33,199 nt of DNA from an uncultured Clostridia bacterium. Its GTDB lineage: Bacteria; Bacillota; Clostridia; Christensenellales; DTU072. Below are positions 16,752 to 23,842 of the stretch, piece by piece. The notes beneath the pieces are model-generated. The model did not search any database. It saw nothing but the letters and a program-made list of their open reading frames with translations, and was not told the DNA's origin. Made by a program: the position numbers and the translations under genes. The stretch is from assembly GCA_944362765.1 (NCBI GenBank), contig CALVTP010000017.1, positions 1 through 33,199 of the forward strand, given 5' to 3'. The stretch's first letter is position 1. Each line of letters starts with the position of its first letter.

Positions 16752-17210
16752 TTATAAAAAGGGGGCGAAAGCTTCCGACCAGGCTCCGAAATCGAAACGG
16801 GTGTTGGCGGGTGAAGTGGAAGGCAGCGTCACCGTGTTACGGTATTGAGGAAAGTGTCTTTTAAAAAGTCGGGAAGCGGTGGAGCCGTTCAATACGATGA
16901 GTCGGATTTTAAGCTTATCGACCAGCGACGGAATATCCTGAACGACATAATCGGTTATGTCCTTGTCGAGGCTCGAATCGGTGCGGCAGCTTTTCACGAC
17001 ATCCCACAGCGCTATGCCGTGACGGCTCAGAAAAGACTTTTTGTCTTCGATCGAAGAGGGGGTGTCTTCGCCAAAAATCTTTGCTAAGGTAAACCAAAAT
17101 CTGTTTCTGGGGTTCCCATAGTAGAAGTTTTGCGCTCTTGACATCACCGACGGGAATGAGCCTAAAATCAAAATGCGGCTGTTTAAGGTAAAGCATGGCA
17201 AAAATGCCAT
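16752..17210 (-). CDS. DNA-deoxyinosine / mismatch uracil-type DNA glycosylase
   Basis: 152 residues from the ATG at 17210. A longer form from 17249 adds 13 residues outside the conserved domain; neither start has a clear ribosome site. The conserved opening NSRILILGSFPSVMSRAQNFYYGNPRNRFW is typical of the uracil-DNA-glycosylase superfamily members annotated as DNA-deoxyinosine glycosylase. Further family blocks are GIALWDVVKSCRTDSSLD and the late PSTSPANTR, which resembles the PSxSPAN motif near the active site. Likely excises deaminated purines or mismatched pyrimidines in base-excision repair. The gene follows the two-TM protein and its terminator. Confidence 0.85.
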   Translation of the reverse strand: MAFLPCFTLNSRILILGSFPSVMSRAQNFYYGNPRNRFWFTLAKIFGEDTPSSIEDKKSFLSRHGIALWDVVKSCRTDSSLDKDITDYVVQDIPSLVDKLKIRLIVLNGSTASRLFKRHFPQYRNTVTLPSTSPANTRFDFGAWSEAFAPFL

Positions 17211-17256
17211 ATGTCTAAGGTTCGAAGGAGAATTTCCGGTTCTAAGCATAGTGCAT

Positions 17257-17284
17257 AAAAAAGGCGCCGAGTAACGCTCGGCGC
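17257..17284 (-). terminator. Intrinsic terminator
   Basis: Minus strand: GCGCCGAG, loop CGTTA, CTCGGCGC, then CTTTTTT. It lies just after the stop of the two-TM protein gene and before the glycosylase gene. Confidence 0.8.
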
Positions 17285-17301
17285 AGGAGATTTAACTCGG
17301 G

Positions 17302-17643
17302 CTAAAAGGGGAGCATCCCCATAAAATAGAGCGCAACGCCTGCAATAATCACGACGACCCAAAAGCAAACTGACAAAATGATCGCAGCTTTCGCAAAGCT
17401 TTTTTGATTTTCGGTAGTACGCGGGTTTTTGCGGCGCGCCCAAGCTGTCAACGGTATAAAGTTGAACAGCGGGAAAAGTCCGAACACCAGCATTTTAAAC
17501 CAGGTCTTCGGGCTTAAATTCGGGGATGTAGGCACCAGCGGACGCGGCTTTCTCGGTTTCCTTTCCCCGACGCGGTAATCGGTAGAGGGATAAGGGGAAT
17601 ACCTTTGCGGACGCGTCGCGGCGGCAACGGGTTTTTTAGCCAT
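17302..17643 (-). CDS. Small two-TM membrane protein, unknown function
   Basis: 113 residues. Residues 1-45 are Pro/Arg/Lys-rich and disordered-looking. A first hydrophobic segment follows (TWFKMLVFGLFPLFNFIPL), then a basic loop (RRKNPRTTENQK) and a second helix (AAIILSVCFWVVVIIAGVAL). No family is recognised. GGAG before the ATG. It follows the YdbC-like gene by 21 nt and is followed by a terminator, so these two make a short operon. Confidence 0.7.
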   Translation of the reverse strand: MAKKPVAAATRPQRYSPYPSTDYRVGERKPRKPRPLVPTSPNLSPKTWFKMLVFGLFPLFNFIPLTAWARRKNPRTTENQKSFAKAAIILSVCFWVVVIIAGVALYFMGMLPF

Positions 17644-17664
17644 TTTTTCTCCGAGGGCGGTTTA

Positions 17665-17889
17665 TTACAGCTGCAGGGAGTCCAGAATTTCCTTTAAAGC
17701 TTTGGCTTCCTCGATACTCAGGGTCATGCCTTTACCCATTCTCTCGTGAGAGGGGCTCCACTCCCTGAGATCCAGACGAGGGTCTCTGCCGTTCCAGCTT
17801 ACATAATTAAGTTCTTTGGTCCAACCTCTGGCAGACGTCGATAAAACGCCACAAGTTTTAGTGATTTTATATTCGAGTTCGGCGGGCAT
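17665..17889 (-). CDS. YdbC/PC4-like ssDNA-binding protein
   Basis: 74 residues. The pattern GVLSTSARGWTKELNYVSWNGRDPRLDLREWSP, then HERMGKGMTLSIEEAKAL, matches the YdbC family, which has the fold of the eukaryotic PC4 coactivator and binds single-stranded nucleic acid as a dimer. The length is that of the whole family. AGGAGGAG precedes the ATG at the right spacing. Probably a general nucleic-acid binding protein; its cellular role is poorly known. Confidence 0.88.
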   Translation of the reverse strand: MPAELEYKITKTCGVLSTSARGWTKELNYVSWNGRDPRLDLREWSPSHERMGKGMTLSIEEAKALKEILDSLQL

Positions 17890-17925
17890 TTTGATCTCCT
17901 CCTGTGAATGCCTTTAATCTATTTT

Positions 17926-17955
17926 ATTATATAAGTATATGCGCGCGCGAGTCAA
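17926..17955 (-). promoter_or_regulatory. Promoter of the YdbC-like gene
   Basis: Minus strand: TTGACT (17955-17950), an 18-bp spacer containing alternating CG, and TATAAT (17931-17926). The start is followed by a leader of about 30 nt with AGGAGGAG. Confidence 0.55.
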
Positions 17956-18073
17956 AGAGTTTTACTTAAAATTTACTTATTTATAAAAAATTTTATATTC
18001 AGACCGCTCTGCGGCGCCCGAAAAGTCCTGCTTTTGAATCCCCGATAAATAACCGCTTCGGGCGAGGAAACGA

Positions 18074-18101
18074 CAAAAAAGGCGGCAGAGCTGCCGCCTT
18101 T
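18074..18101 (-). terminator. Intrinsic terminator of the beta-helix lipoprotein gene
   Basis: AAAGGCGGCAG and CTGCCGCCTTT form a stem with a two-base loop, and the minus strand continues TTTTTTG. Just downstream of the gene ending at 18129. Confidence 0.8.
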
Positions 18102-18128
18102 CGGATAGGATTATTGCAAAATGCCTGC

Positions 18129-19562
18129 TTATTTTTCCGAAGCGGTGACGGTGACTTCGTCAAAAGTGCAGCCGTCGCCCGCGGTAATCCCGGAAATGCG
18201 CGCTTCGCCGCCTACTCCTTTGAAGGAGATGTCGTCTACCGTGATGCCGCCAAGCTCATACTCGCCGGCATGCAACAGGAGCGTCATTCCCGTTTCCGCA
18301 GCATATTTCAGGGCGTTGACCGCCTTTTCGGAATCGCTTGCGTACGCCAGGATATACATCCTTTCGAATCCTAAAGAGTAGTCGGAGGCGATAATTTCGT
18401 TGTCGACGTCTTCAAAGCTGTTGTATTTTACGATGTCTTCATAGTTTATCGACACTCTGACCGAAGAGTTGCTGCCGTGGGTATTGGTGGTCTCGTAGGG
18501 GAAAGAATAGCCTGCGACCGTATTTATGGCAACGGAGCTCCACTCATCGTTTTTGAACCCGAATCCGGTTATTTTATTCATACGGATATTGACCGCGGAG
18601 TCGGTGTCGGTGCCTGCCGACAGCACTATTCCGTTGGCAATTGCCTCGGCTGCGTCGATGGCGTCCGAGCTCGGAGCGCGAAGCGTATTGAATTCCAGCG
18701 TCACTCTGTTTGAAGTTACGGTAATAGCGTTTCGGTGTGCCGAAGTAGCTTCCCCGGTTACCCATCCACGATTATTTATATTTAAACCTCTGATAACCGC
18801 TCCGTCGCAGTCGACGATGAACGAACCGTAAACGACGTTTTTATCAAGTCCGACTAAGCGGACGGCTTTTTTCATGGTATAGATGCTGTAACCGCTTTCA
18901 CGCGAGGCTTCGCCGACGGTGCCGGAGACGGTGATGAAAGAACCTTCTTCGGCTTCGGAAAGCGCTCTTTGGAGGGAAGCGGCGTCCGTCGCTTTATAGG
19001 CGGGTTCGGTTACGGTTATCGGCACGCGAAGCTTCAAGGTGCCGTAGCTGAGTTCGACTCCGTCGTCGCCTGCTTTCAGCGCTTCGGTAGGGTATCCGAA
19101 TTCGGTAACGGGCTTGGAGCTTCCGTCGGGGAACTTCGCTTCAAGCTTTATGCCGTCCGCGCGGAAGCGCTCTCCCGCCGCATACTCGGTGACGAGAGGC
19201 GAAGCCTTTAATTCCAGCGACGTCGGAGCCGTCTCGACTACGGAAACGTTGACCTTTACGGACGCTTCCTTTCCGTCCTCGGCATAGGTTATGGTCAATT
19301 CCTGTGTTCCCGTCTTGTTTTTGTCGAAGCCGGAGATCATTTCCGCCGTCAGCGGTACCTCTTTGACATCGCCGTTTTTATAGGTGACGACAAGGAGCTT
19401 GTCTTTCAGGTCGAGTTCCCCGCCCTTTACGACAGGTCCCAGGGTGGTGCCTTCTTTCAGGGCTATCGATTGGATTTCTTTATCGTTACAGGCGACCAGC
19501 ACGACAGCCGTCGCCAAAACAGCCACCGTCAAAAGCACAGCCAAAATTTTTTTGACTTTCAT
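18129..19562 (-). CDS. Cell-surface lipoprotein with Ig-like and right-handed beta-helix domains
   Basis: 477 residues. The signal peptide ends LVAC with Cys25 as lipidation site. Residues about 30-185 hold two tandem bacterial Ig-like repeats, each starting with a SIALKEG or SLELKAS type strand and containing a VTYKNGDVKEVPLT-like core. From about 190 the protein reads like a beta-helix: SLQRALSEAEEGSFITVSG, then VRLVGLDKNVVYGSFIVDCDGAVIRGLNINNRG, then short strands with asparagines. This fold occurs in polysaccharide lyases and adhesins, but no catalytic set is recognisable. AAAGGAGGT precedes the ATG and a terminator follows, so it is a single-gene unit. Likely glycan binding or processing at the surface (inference). 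Confidence 0.8.
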   Translation of the reverse strand: MKVKKILAVLLTVAVLATAVVLVACNDKEIQSIALKEGTTLGPVVKGGELDLKDKLLVVTYKNGDVKEVPLTAEMISGFDKNKTGTQELTITYAEDGKEASVKVNVSVVETAPTSLELKASPLVTEYAAGERFRADGIKLEAKFPDGSSKPVTEFGYPTEALKAGDDGVELSYGTLKLRVPITVTEPAYKATDAASLQRALSEAEEGSFITVSGTVGEASRESGYSIYTMKKAVRLVGLDKNVVYGSFIVDCDGAVIRGLNINNRGWVTGEATSAHRNAITVTSNRVTLEFNTLRAPSSDAIDAAEAIANGIVLSAGTDTDSAVNIRMNKITGFGFKNDEWSSVAINTVAGYSFPYETTNTHGSNSSVRVSINYEDIVKYNSFEDVDNEIIASDYSLGFERMYILAYASDSEKAVNALKYAAETGMTLLLHAGEYELGGITVDDISFKGVGGEARISGITAGDGCTFDEVTVTASEK

Positions 19563-19747
19563 TTTTTACCTCCTTTTTAGAGCTTTTTCAATAGTTTGCA
19601 TTCGTCGGGGATTTTTATGCGCTCCGAGGAAAAAGTCGGAGTTTCCGTTTTTCGTCGGCCGGCTTTTCAGTCATCGCACCGAAAGCTATTCCGGACAAAG
19701 CCGCCGGTCCGGACGATAAAATTTTAAATAACTTATTGTAAATGCGG

Positions 19748-19776
19748 TTGCATTTTTGTCACGCATGGTGTATAAT
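19748..19776 (+). promoter_or_regulatory. Promoter of the tandem PH-like genes
   Basis: TTGCAT at 19748-19753, a 17-bp spacer and TATAAT at 19771-19776, followed by GGAGGCGGAGA before the ATG at 19802. Confidence 0.65.
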
Positions 19777-19801
19777 ATGCTAAGTTTATCGGAGGCGGAG
19801 A

Positions 19802-20476
19802 ATGGATTTAAAACTTTCACCGAATGAAACGATCCTGCGCGAGTGGGACTTGGCTTCTGTCAAAAAAAGGGGAGATAACGGGGTTATTTCTTTAACTGTG
19901 ACCGATAAACGCTTGATTTCTTCCGAGATTCGGCGCAAATCCCGCGCAAGATACGATATTTTATTGGATAAAATACGCGGCGTAACCGTTTCGAAGGGAC
20001 GTACATTGGCCGCGTTGATTTTGGTGGTTATTCTGCTTTTGGCTTTCGCATTATATTTTCGTTCATTCGGAGAACAATTTCAAACAATATTTCAAGCGTT
20101 ATCCGACACGGAATTAGAGTCGGAACTGAGGGCGCTGTCAATAATTTCCGTCACGATGTTCTTCCTGGCTGCGATCGGCTTATTAGTCTCATTAATAATT
20201 TTTGTAATTAATAACAGCAGCACATTCACATTGATAATACACGGCAACTTCCGCGAAGTGCCTGTTCTGTCTGTGTCCAACCGACGCAGGACGAATAACG
20301 GAAGAGTACGCATTAAAATCAACCGCAAGTGCGCAACCGAGGTAGCACGCGAACTATCCGCGCTGTTAATGCAAAGGGCTTTGGAAGAAGGCTCCGGAGG
20401 CGCTTTATCCGCAAGGAAAACAGCAATAACCGCCCCGTCGAAAGTGAGTATCGACGTCATGAAAGAAGGGGAGTAA
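19802..20476 (+). CDS. Membrane protein with PH-like N-terminus (paralogue 1)
   Basis: 224 residues. The N-terminal block (MDLKLSPNETILREWDLASVKK, then SLTVTDKRLIS) resembles the bacterial PH-like domains that begin with an E-x-[IL]-x-x-W motif and a TDKRLI strand. Two hydrophobic segments follow (about 65-83 and 110-138), then a second PH-like half (STFTLIIHGNFREVPVLSV) and an amphipathic tail. It is clearly related to the 155-residue protein encoded 232 nt downstream. Function unknown. After the TAA the same frame stays open with a protein-like composition (see the separate entry). Confidence 0.7.
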   Translation: MDLKLSPNETILREWDLASVKKRGDNGVISLTVTDKRLISSEIRRKSRARYDILLDKIRGVTVSKGRTLAALILVVILLLAFALYFRSFGEQFQTIFQALSDTELESELRALSIISVTMFFLAAIGLLVSLIIFVINNSSTFTLIIHGNFREVPVLSVSNRRRTNNGRVRIKINRKCATEVARELSALLMQRALEEGSGGALSARKTAITAPSKVSIDVMKEGE

Positions 20477-20674
20477 ATTGCTGCAAATTCCGAAACGGGG
20501 ATTCCGAAAATCGCAAAAAAGGAGCCTGAAAGCGCCATATCCGACAGCTTGACAGAGAAGGAAACCGAGTTTAAGAAAAGCCGTCGGCAAGAGTAAGCCG
20601 GCAAAGAAAATAAACGGGCGGATGTAGCTCCGGACAAAGAACAAATACCAAGCAGGCTATTCTGCCTGAAATAA
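20477..20674 (+). pseudogene. In-frame continuation after the stop of paralogue 1 (decayed tail or read-through region)
   Basis: Reading on from the TAA at 20474 in the same frame gives a hydrophilic, Lys/Glu-rich stretch (PKIAKKEPESAISDSLTEKE). A second TAA comes at 20594, then 25 more residues ending PSRLFCLK before a third stop at 20672. Only two stops in about 200 nt, with a composition like a C-terminal linker, suggests a tail lost by nonsense mutation. Chance openness in an A-rich region is possible. Confidence 0.3.
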
Positions 20675-20708
20675 CGGGAAACAATAGTTAACCTACAGGA
20701 GGGTAAGT

Positions 20709-21176
20709 ATGGATATAAAACTTGCAGCGGGCGAACAGATCGTAAAGCAATGGGATTACGCCAAAACCAAGTCACAGGCGGGGCGCGCGAAACACTCGCT
20801 CATCGTTACCGACAAGCGTCTGATCTCAATTGTTGAGTCGAGAAAGCAGTTAAGCCGCGACGACTTTTTGCTTAAAGAGGTCAACGGCGTTTCCGTAAAG
20901 ACGGGAGCAAATAAAACGATGCTCATTCTCGGGATCGTTCTGTGCTGCTTGGTTATTACGCTGCCGCTCGGCATCATTTTTGTCATTTTAGGAAGAAAGC
21001 GCCAATTTTCCTTGACCATTTACGGCGGCTTCGTGGATGCCTCGCTGATCGATATAGGCGCGTCGGGCGGGATACTTTCGTTGTTCAGACGTAAGAAGAA
21101 ACGCACGAAGGTGAAGATCAGCGGCTCTGCTGCGGAGGAAATAGTGGATACCATCGGATCTCTTATATTAGAATAA
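20709..21176 (+). CDS. Membrane protein with PH-like domain (paralogue 2)
   Basis: 155 residues with the same start pattern as the preceding gene (MDIKLAAGEQIVKQWDYAKTK, then SLIVTDKRLIS). A hydrophobic hairpin at about 75-100 (MLILGIVLCCLVITLPLGIIFVILG) and a basic segment (RRKKKRTKVKISG) follow. Tandem duplication followed by divergence is the simplest account. AGGAGGGTAAGT precedes the ATG. Function unknown. The last codons (Leu, Glu, stop) lie in the arm of an element A. Confidence 0.7.
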   Translation: MDIKLAAGEQIVKQWDYAKTKSQAGRAKHSLIVTDKRLISIVESRKQLSRDDFLLKEVNGVSVKTGANKTMLILGIVLCCLVITLPLGIIFVILGRKRQFSLTIYGGFVDASLIDIGASGGILSLFRRKKKRTKVKISGSAAEEIVDTIGSLILE

Positions 21177-21305
21177 TTTTCTTCCCGCGAAGATTAAAGT
21201 TAGAGAGCTTTTATTGCTCGTGAAAATTAAACCTTATGGAAAAGCTTGTACGCACGTACGAGCTTTTTTCATAAGGAGGTGATTGATGCGGGAAGAAAAT
21301 AATTC
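21171..21305. repeat. Element A at the 3' end of paralogue 2
   Basis: 135 bp. The left arm GAATAATTTTCTTCCCGC (21171-21188) includes the gene's last Glu codon and TAA. The right arm (21288-21305) is its inverted copy with one mismatch. The next A copy's right arm (21695-21716) is a perfect 22-base inverted copy of 21167-21188, reaching one codon further into the gene. Confidence 0.8.
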
Positions 21306-21797
21306 CAATTAGCCGCAGCTTGGGGCGCTCTCGGGGGTGCCTTTCCGCGAAGTGTATGGGTTTATAAGGTCTACACCCTACGGGCGCCTCTAGTCATGTA
21401 CATCTTTGTACACTCCTGCCGGCGCTTCGCGAAAAATCACCCCCGACATCGGCGCTCCCGGCTACTACTTGTTCAAACGGCATAATATTATCGCCTTCGC
21501 CCCAATCCGCTGCGTATCTCGTACTTTACGCGCTCATCAACATCTCGACGGCTTCATCTTACAGTGAGAGTTTGGTCGGTAGAAGCCCTTCCCGCAAAGA
21601 TAATAGTGAGAGAACTTTAATTGCTCGCGAAAACAGACCCTTATAAAAAAGCTTGTACGCACGTACAGGCTTTTTTCATAAGGTAAGACCTGATGCGGGA
21701 AGAAAATTATTCTAATTATCCGCAGCTTGGGGCATATTTCACGGCGCTTTCGGGAAGGACAGGAGCGAAGCGACTGTCCGTTTTGGAGCCAACTCTT
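21306..21797. repeat. Repeat array 3: C, B and second A copy
   Basis: Holds a C palindrome (21331-21446), an inverted B unit (about 21500-21550), a second A copy (about 21588-21716) and a short GGACAG...CTGTCC hairpin segment near 21758-21780. All modules read in the same order and orientation as in arrays 2 and 4. No gene. Confidence 0.75.
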
Positions 21798-21962
21798 ATA
21801 ATACCGAAGAGAAGGAAGAGATATCGTCTTAGAAAGATAGATTTTGCGGCGGAGTGACGAAATGAGAGAGCGGCATACGACGTATGCCGCGAACGATATT
21901 TATATACTCCGCCACAAAAGATACTTTCTAGGGCGATAGAAATTTCTTCGAAGCGGTATTAT
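21798..21962. repeat. Module D, intact copy 1 (165-bp long-inverted-repeat element)
   Basis: Imperfect terminal inverted repeats of about 40 bp (ATAATACCGAAGA at one end, CGAAGCGGTATTAT at the other), an inner pair around GGCGGAGT and ACTCCGCC, and a perfect central hairpin GCGGCATAC, loop GAC, GTATGCCGC. No coding capacity; MITE-like. Confidence 0.65.
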
Positions 21963-22141
21963 TGAAATATAGCCGGGTTCTATAAGCAAATATAAAGACA
22001 GCATAGGGCATTATTTAAACAGGCTTTATCCAAAGAAACTCTTACAATAAACAATGTTATGTATTGAATCGGTATGCTATTATTTCAGCACGAAAACAAA
22101 TACATATCTTCAAATTAATTCAATAAATTTATCAAAAACTA

Positions 22142-22170
22142 TTGCAATTTTTCCCGCTTTATGATATAAT
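22142..22170 (+). promoter_or_regulatory. Strong extended -10 promoter with no ORF downstream
   Basis: TTGCAA at 22142-22147, a 17-bp spacer, and TATAAT at 22165-22170 preceded by TGA, an extended -10. Nothing that looks like a gene follows for about 850 bp, so it probably drives a non-coding transcript. Bases 21963-22141 show nothing else. Confidence 0.65.
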
Positions 22171-22335
22171 TATAGGGGACGGATACGGATACTCGATAAG
22201 CTCTCACTCCGTTGGCTCGAAGGGTGTTTACCCTTGGGGCAAACACTTGGGCTACGCACTTTTGCCGGCGCAAAAGTGCGCGCCCGCGCTCGCTCGAATC
22301 GTGGCAGAGTCGTGAGTGGCGTTGCAGTTCTACAT

Positions 22336-22725
22336 CACAAGGTGGTCGCTTCGCTCCGATTAGACTAGACCCACCCAACCGCCCACAAGGTTGCCGCTGC
22401 GCGGGATAGGGATATTGATATCAGAATAATCATACCGTTATTCCGCTTCAGCGTTCTCATGGCGATAACATCACACAAGGTTGCCGCTACGCGGATAAGA
22501 GGGAAGAAAGTAAGTATACCTTTGCTTTTAACTTATTACGATATCGATTCACAAGGTTGTCACTGCGTGGATTAGAAATATATAATTTCATGCTGCTATC
22601 CTGTATGCCCATTGCAGCATATTTACACAAGGTTGCTGCTACGTGGATTAGAAATATAAAAGAATCATGTTGTCATTTTGTATGTTCGGCGCAGCAGATT
22701 GCTACAAGGTTGCCGATGCGCGGGT
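22336..22725 (+). repeat. Array of CACAAGGTTGCCGC... units, about 76-bp period
   Basis: Copies start at 22336 (divergent), 22384, 22474, 22550, 22626 and 22703; the last four steps are 90, 76, 76 and 77 bp. The core CACAAGGTTGCCGCTGCGCGG folds as CCGC, loop TGC, GCGG. Changes in the copies keep pairing (CAC/GTG at 22550, CTGC/GTGG with G-T pairs at 22626). A second stem in each spacer is different but complementary: GTTAT/ATAAC, TAAGT/ACTTA, ATGCTGC/GCAGCAT, TGTTG/CAGCA. The spacing is too short and too degenerate for CRISPR. Confidence 0.6.
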
Positions 22726-22744
22726 CGGAGGTGAAATTTTGGCG

Positions 22745-22770
22745 AAAAAAAGAGCCCGCTTGCCGGCTCT
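22745..22770 (-). terminator. Hairpin with T tract on the minus strand
   Basis: Minus strand: AGAGCC, loop GGCAAGCG, GGCTCT, then TTTTTTC. It would stop transcripts coming from the right; on the plus strand the hairpin is preceded by A's and followed by ATTAATT, so it could also mark the end of the candidate RNA. Bases 22771-23010 hold only a CGTCGTA...TACGACG hairpin near 22869-22887. Confidence 0.5.
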
Positions 22771-23014
22771 ATTAATTGTGGAGGAGGGATTGAGAAATTT
22801 AATTTGGTTTTTACACTTTATCCGATGCCCTGCAAGCGTTTAAAAAGGGCTGTGTAGCGATTCAGTGCCGTCGTATTTCCTACGACGCTTATATCTTAGC
22901 AACATATTTTGAAAATCGCGGTATGCGATAGTTGAATGTTTGGTGAAATAGCTTTGTCGTTTAGCTTAAATTGCTTCATTTTAGGGCGTTCGGCGTTAAA
23001 ACGACGTCACTGTG

Positions 23015-23043
23015 TTGCATTTATCGATGCGATGCGGTATAAT
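23015..23043 (+). promoter_or_regulatory. Promoter giving a leaderless HAD phosphatase mRNA
   Basis: TTGCAT at 23015-23020, a 17-bp spacer and TATAAT at 23038-23043. The ATG begins at 23050, seven bases after the -10 box, exactly where transcription is expected to start. Confidence 0.6.
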
Positions 23044-23049
23044 TTAGCC

Positions 23050-23694
23050 ATGTCAGACATCAAATGCGTTTTATTCGATATGGACGGCACGTTGTGCAAT
23101 ACTTTATTAGATCTCGCACGCGCGGTGCAAGCGGCAATGGCAAATTTCGGTTGCCCTCAGCCTACCGACGACGACGTCCGCCACTTTGTCGGGAACGGGT
23201 CGTTTAAACTTATCGAGCTTGCACTACCCGCCGGCAGGGAAGCGCTTTTAAAGGACGCAGAACAATATTTTCAACAATATTACCGCTCTCATCTGACGGT
23301 GCATACCCGTCCTTACGACGGGATACCGGAACTGTTGCAGAGGCTGTCCGCCGCAGGTATTAGTTTAGGAGTCGTGTCCAACAAGGCGCAAATACCGCTG
23401 GAAACCATTGTTTCGACGTTCTTTCCCGAAACGTTCGGAGTTGTTGTAGGCGGCAGTCCCGATTATCCGTTGAAGCCGGCACCCGATATGCTCCTGAAGG
23501 CAATGGCGGAGCTAGGGGTAAGTGAGAACGAAACTCTTTACATAGGCGATTCCGACGTCGACGTCAGGGCGGCAAAGAATGCCGAGGTCAGGGGAGTCTT
23601 TTGCGACTGGGGCTTTCAGGGTGCGGAAGTGCTCTCCGAAGCAGGCGCCGAAAATATCGCGTTTCATCCCTCGGATATTTTAAAATACATATAA
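23050..23694 (+). CDS. HAD-superfamily phosphatase, phosphoglycolate phosphatase-like
   Basis: 214 residues from the ATG at 23050; a frame open further upstream (22936) crosses the promoter and is rejected. Motif I is FDMDGTLCNT (catalytic aspartates DxD near residues 9-11). Motif II is VVSNKA, motif III the Lys in PLKPAPD, and motif IV IGDSDVDVRAAKNA. A helical cap of subclass C1 lies between motifs I and II. These are the features of Gph/PgmB-type enzymes that hydrolyse small phosphate esters. The exact substrate cannot be named. The gene appears to be translated from a leaderless mRNA. Confidence 0.88.
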   Translation: MSDIKCVLFDMDGTLCNTLLDLARAVQAAMANFGCPQPTDDDVRHFVGNGSFKLIELALPAGREALLKDAEQYFQQYYRSHLTVHTRPYDGIPELLQRLSAAGISLGVVSNKAQIPLETIVSTFFPETFGVVVGGSPDYPLKPAPDMLLKAMAELGVSENETLYIGDSDVDVRAAKNAEVRGVFCDWGFQGAEVLSEAGAENIAFHPSDILKYI

Positions 23695-23783
23695 TTCAGG
23701 CTTTTTAACGGCATTTTTCGGGGTGGAACTATCTTCCGGCAAGCTTTTGCTTTTGGGGGGTAGTATTTTGTTTTCGACTGTGT

Positions 23784-23789
23784 TATAAT
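23784..23789 (+). promoter_or_regulatory. Extended -10 box of the lipase gene
   Basis: TGTTATAAT (TG, one base, TATAAT) with no good -35 box at 17 bp, as expected for an extended -10 promoter. It lies 53 bp before the ATG at 23843. Confidence 0.45.
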
Positions 23790-23842
23790 GAATATTATCA
23801 ATCTAAGCCATAAATCAAGACTTACATTGTTCGGAGGCGGTA

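Larger units (their letters stand above)
22177..22775 (+). ncRNA. Candidate structured repetitive non-coding RNA
   Basis: Starts after the strong promoter at 22142-22170. The 5' part has GTGTTT...AAACAC (about 22227-22250) and a perfect 10-bp stem GCACTTTTGC, loop CGGC, GCAAAAGTGC (near 22256-22279). It then enters an array of units of about 76 nt, each with a small constant hairpin and a second hairpin of different sequence. The longest frames are short and lack ribosome sites. The 3' end is not certain; a hairpin at 22751-22770 is the likeliest boundary. No known RNA family is recognised. Confidence 0.4.

Noticed and set aside
16676-16790. Sixth gene-end element A after the DNA glycosylase
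   Set aside because: A GTACC/GGTAC-like hairpin and T-rich run are present beyond the stop, but the arms cannot be matched convincingly. At best it is a very decayed copy.
22336-22725. CRISPR array
   Set aside because: Repeats are only about 20 bp of core, are degenerate between copies, the steps vary (48, 90, 76, 76, 77) and the spacers resemble one another in part. No cas gene is present.
22336-22725. Integron attC-like sites
   Set aside because: The R' and R'' boxes (GTTRRRY / RYYYAAC) are not found at the unit ends and there is no integrase or cassette ORF.
22384-22778. tRNA cluster, because the unit length is 76
   Set aside because: No acceptor stem, anticodon arm or TTCRA T-loop pattern can be laid on the units.
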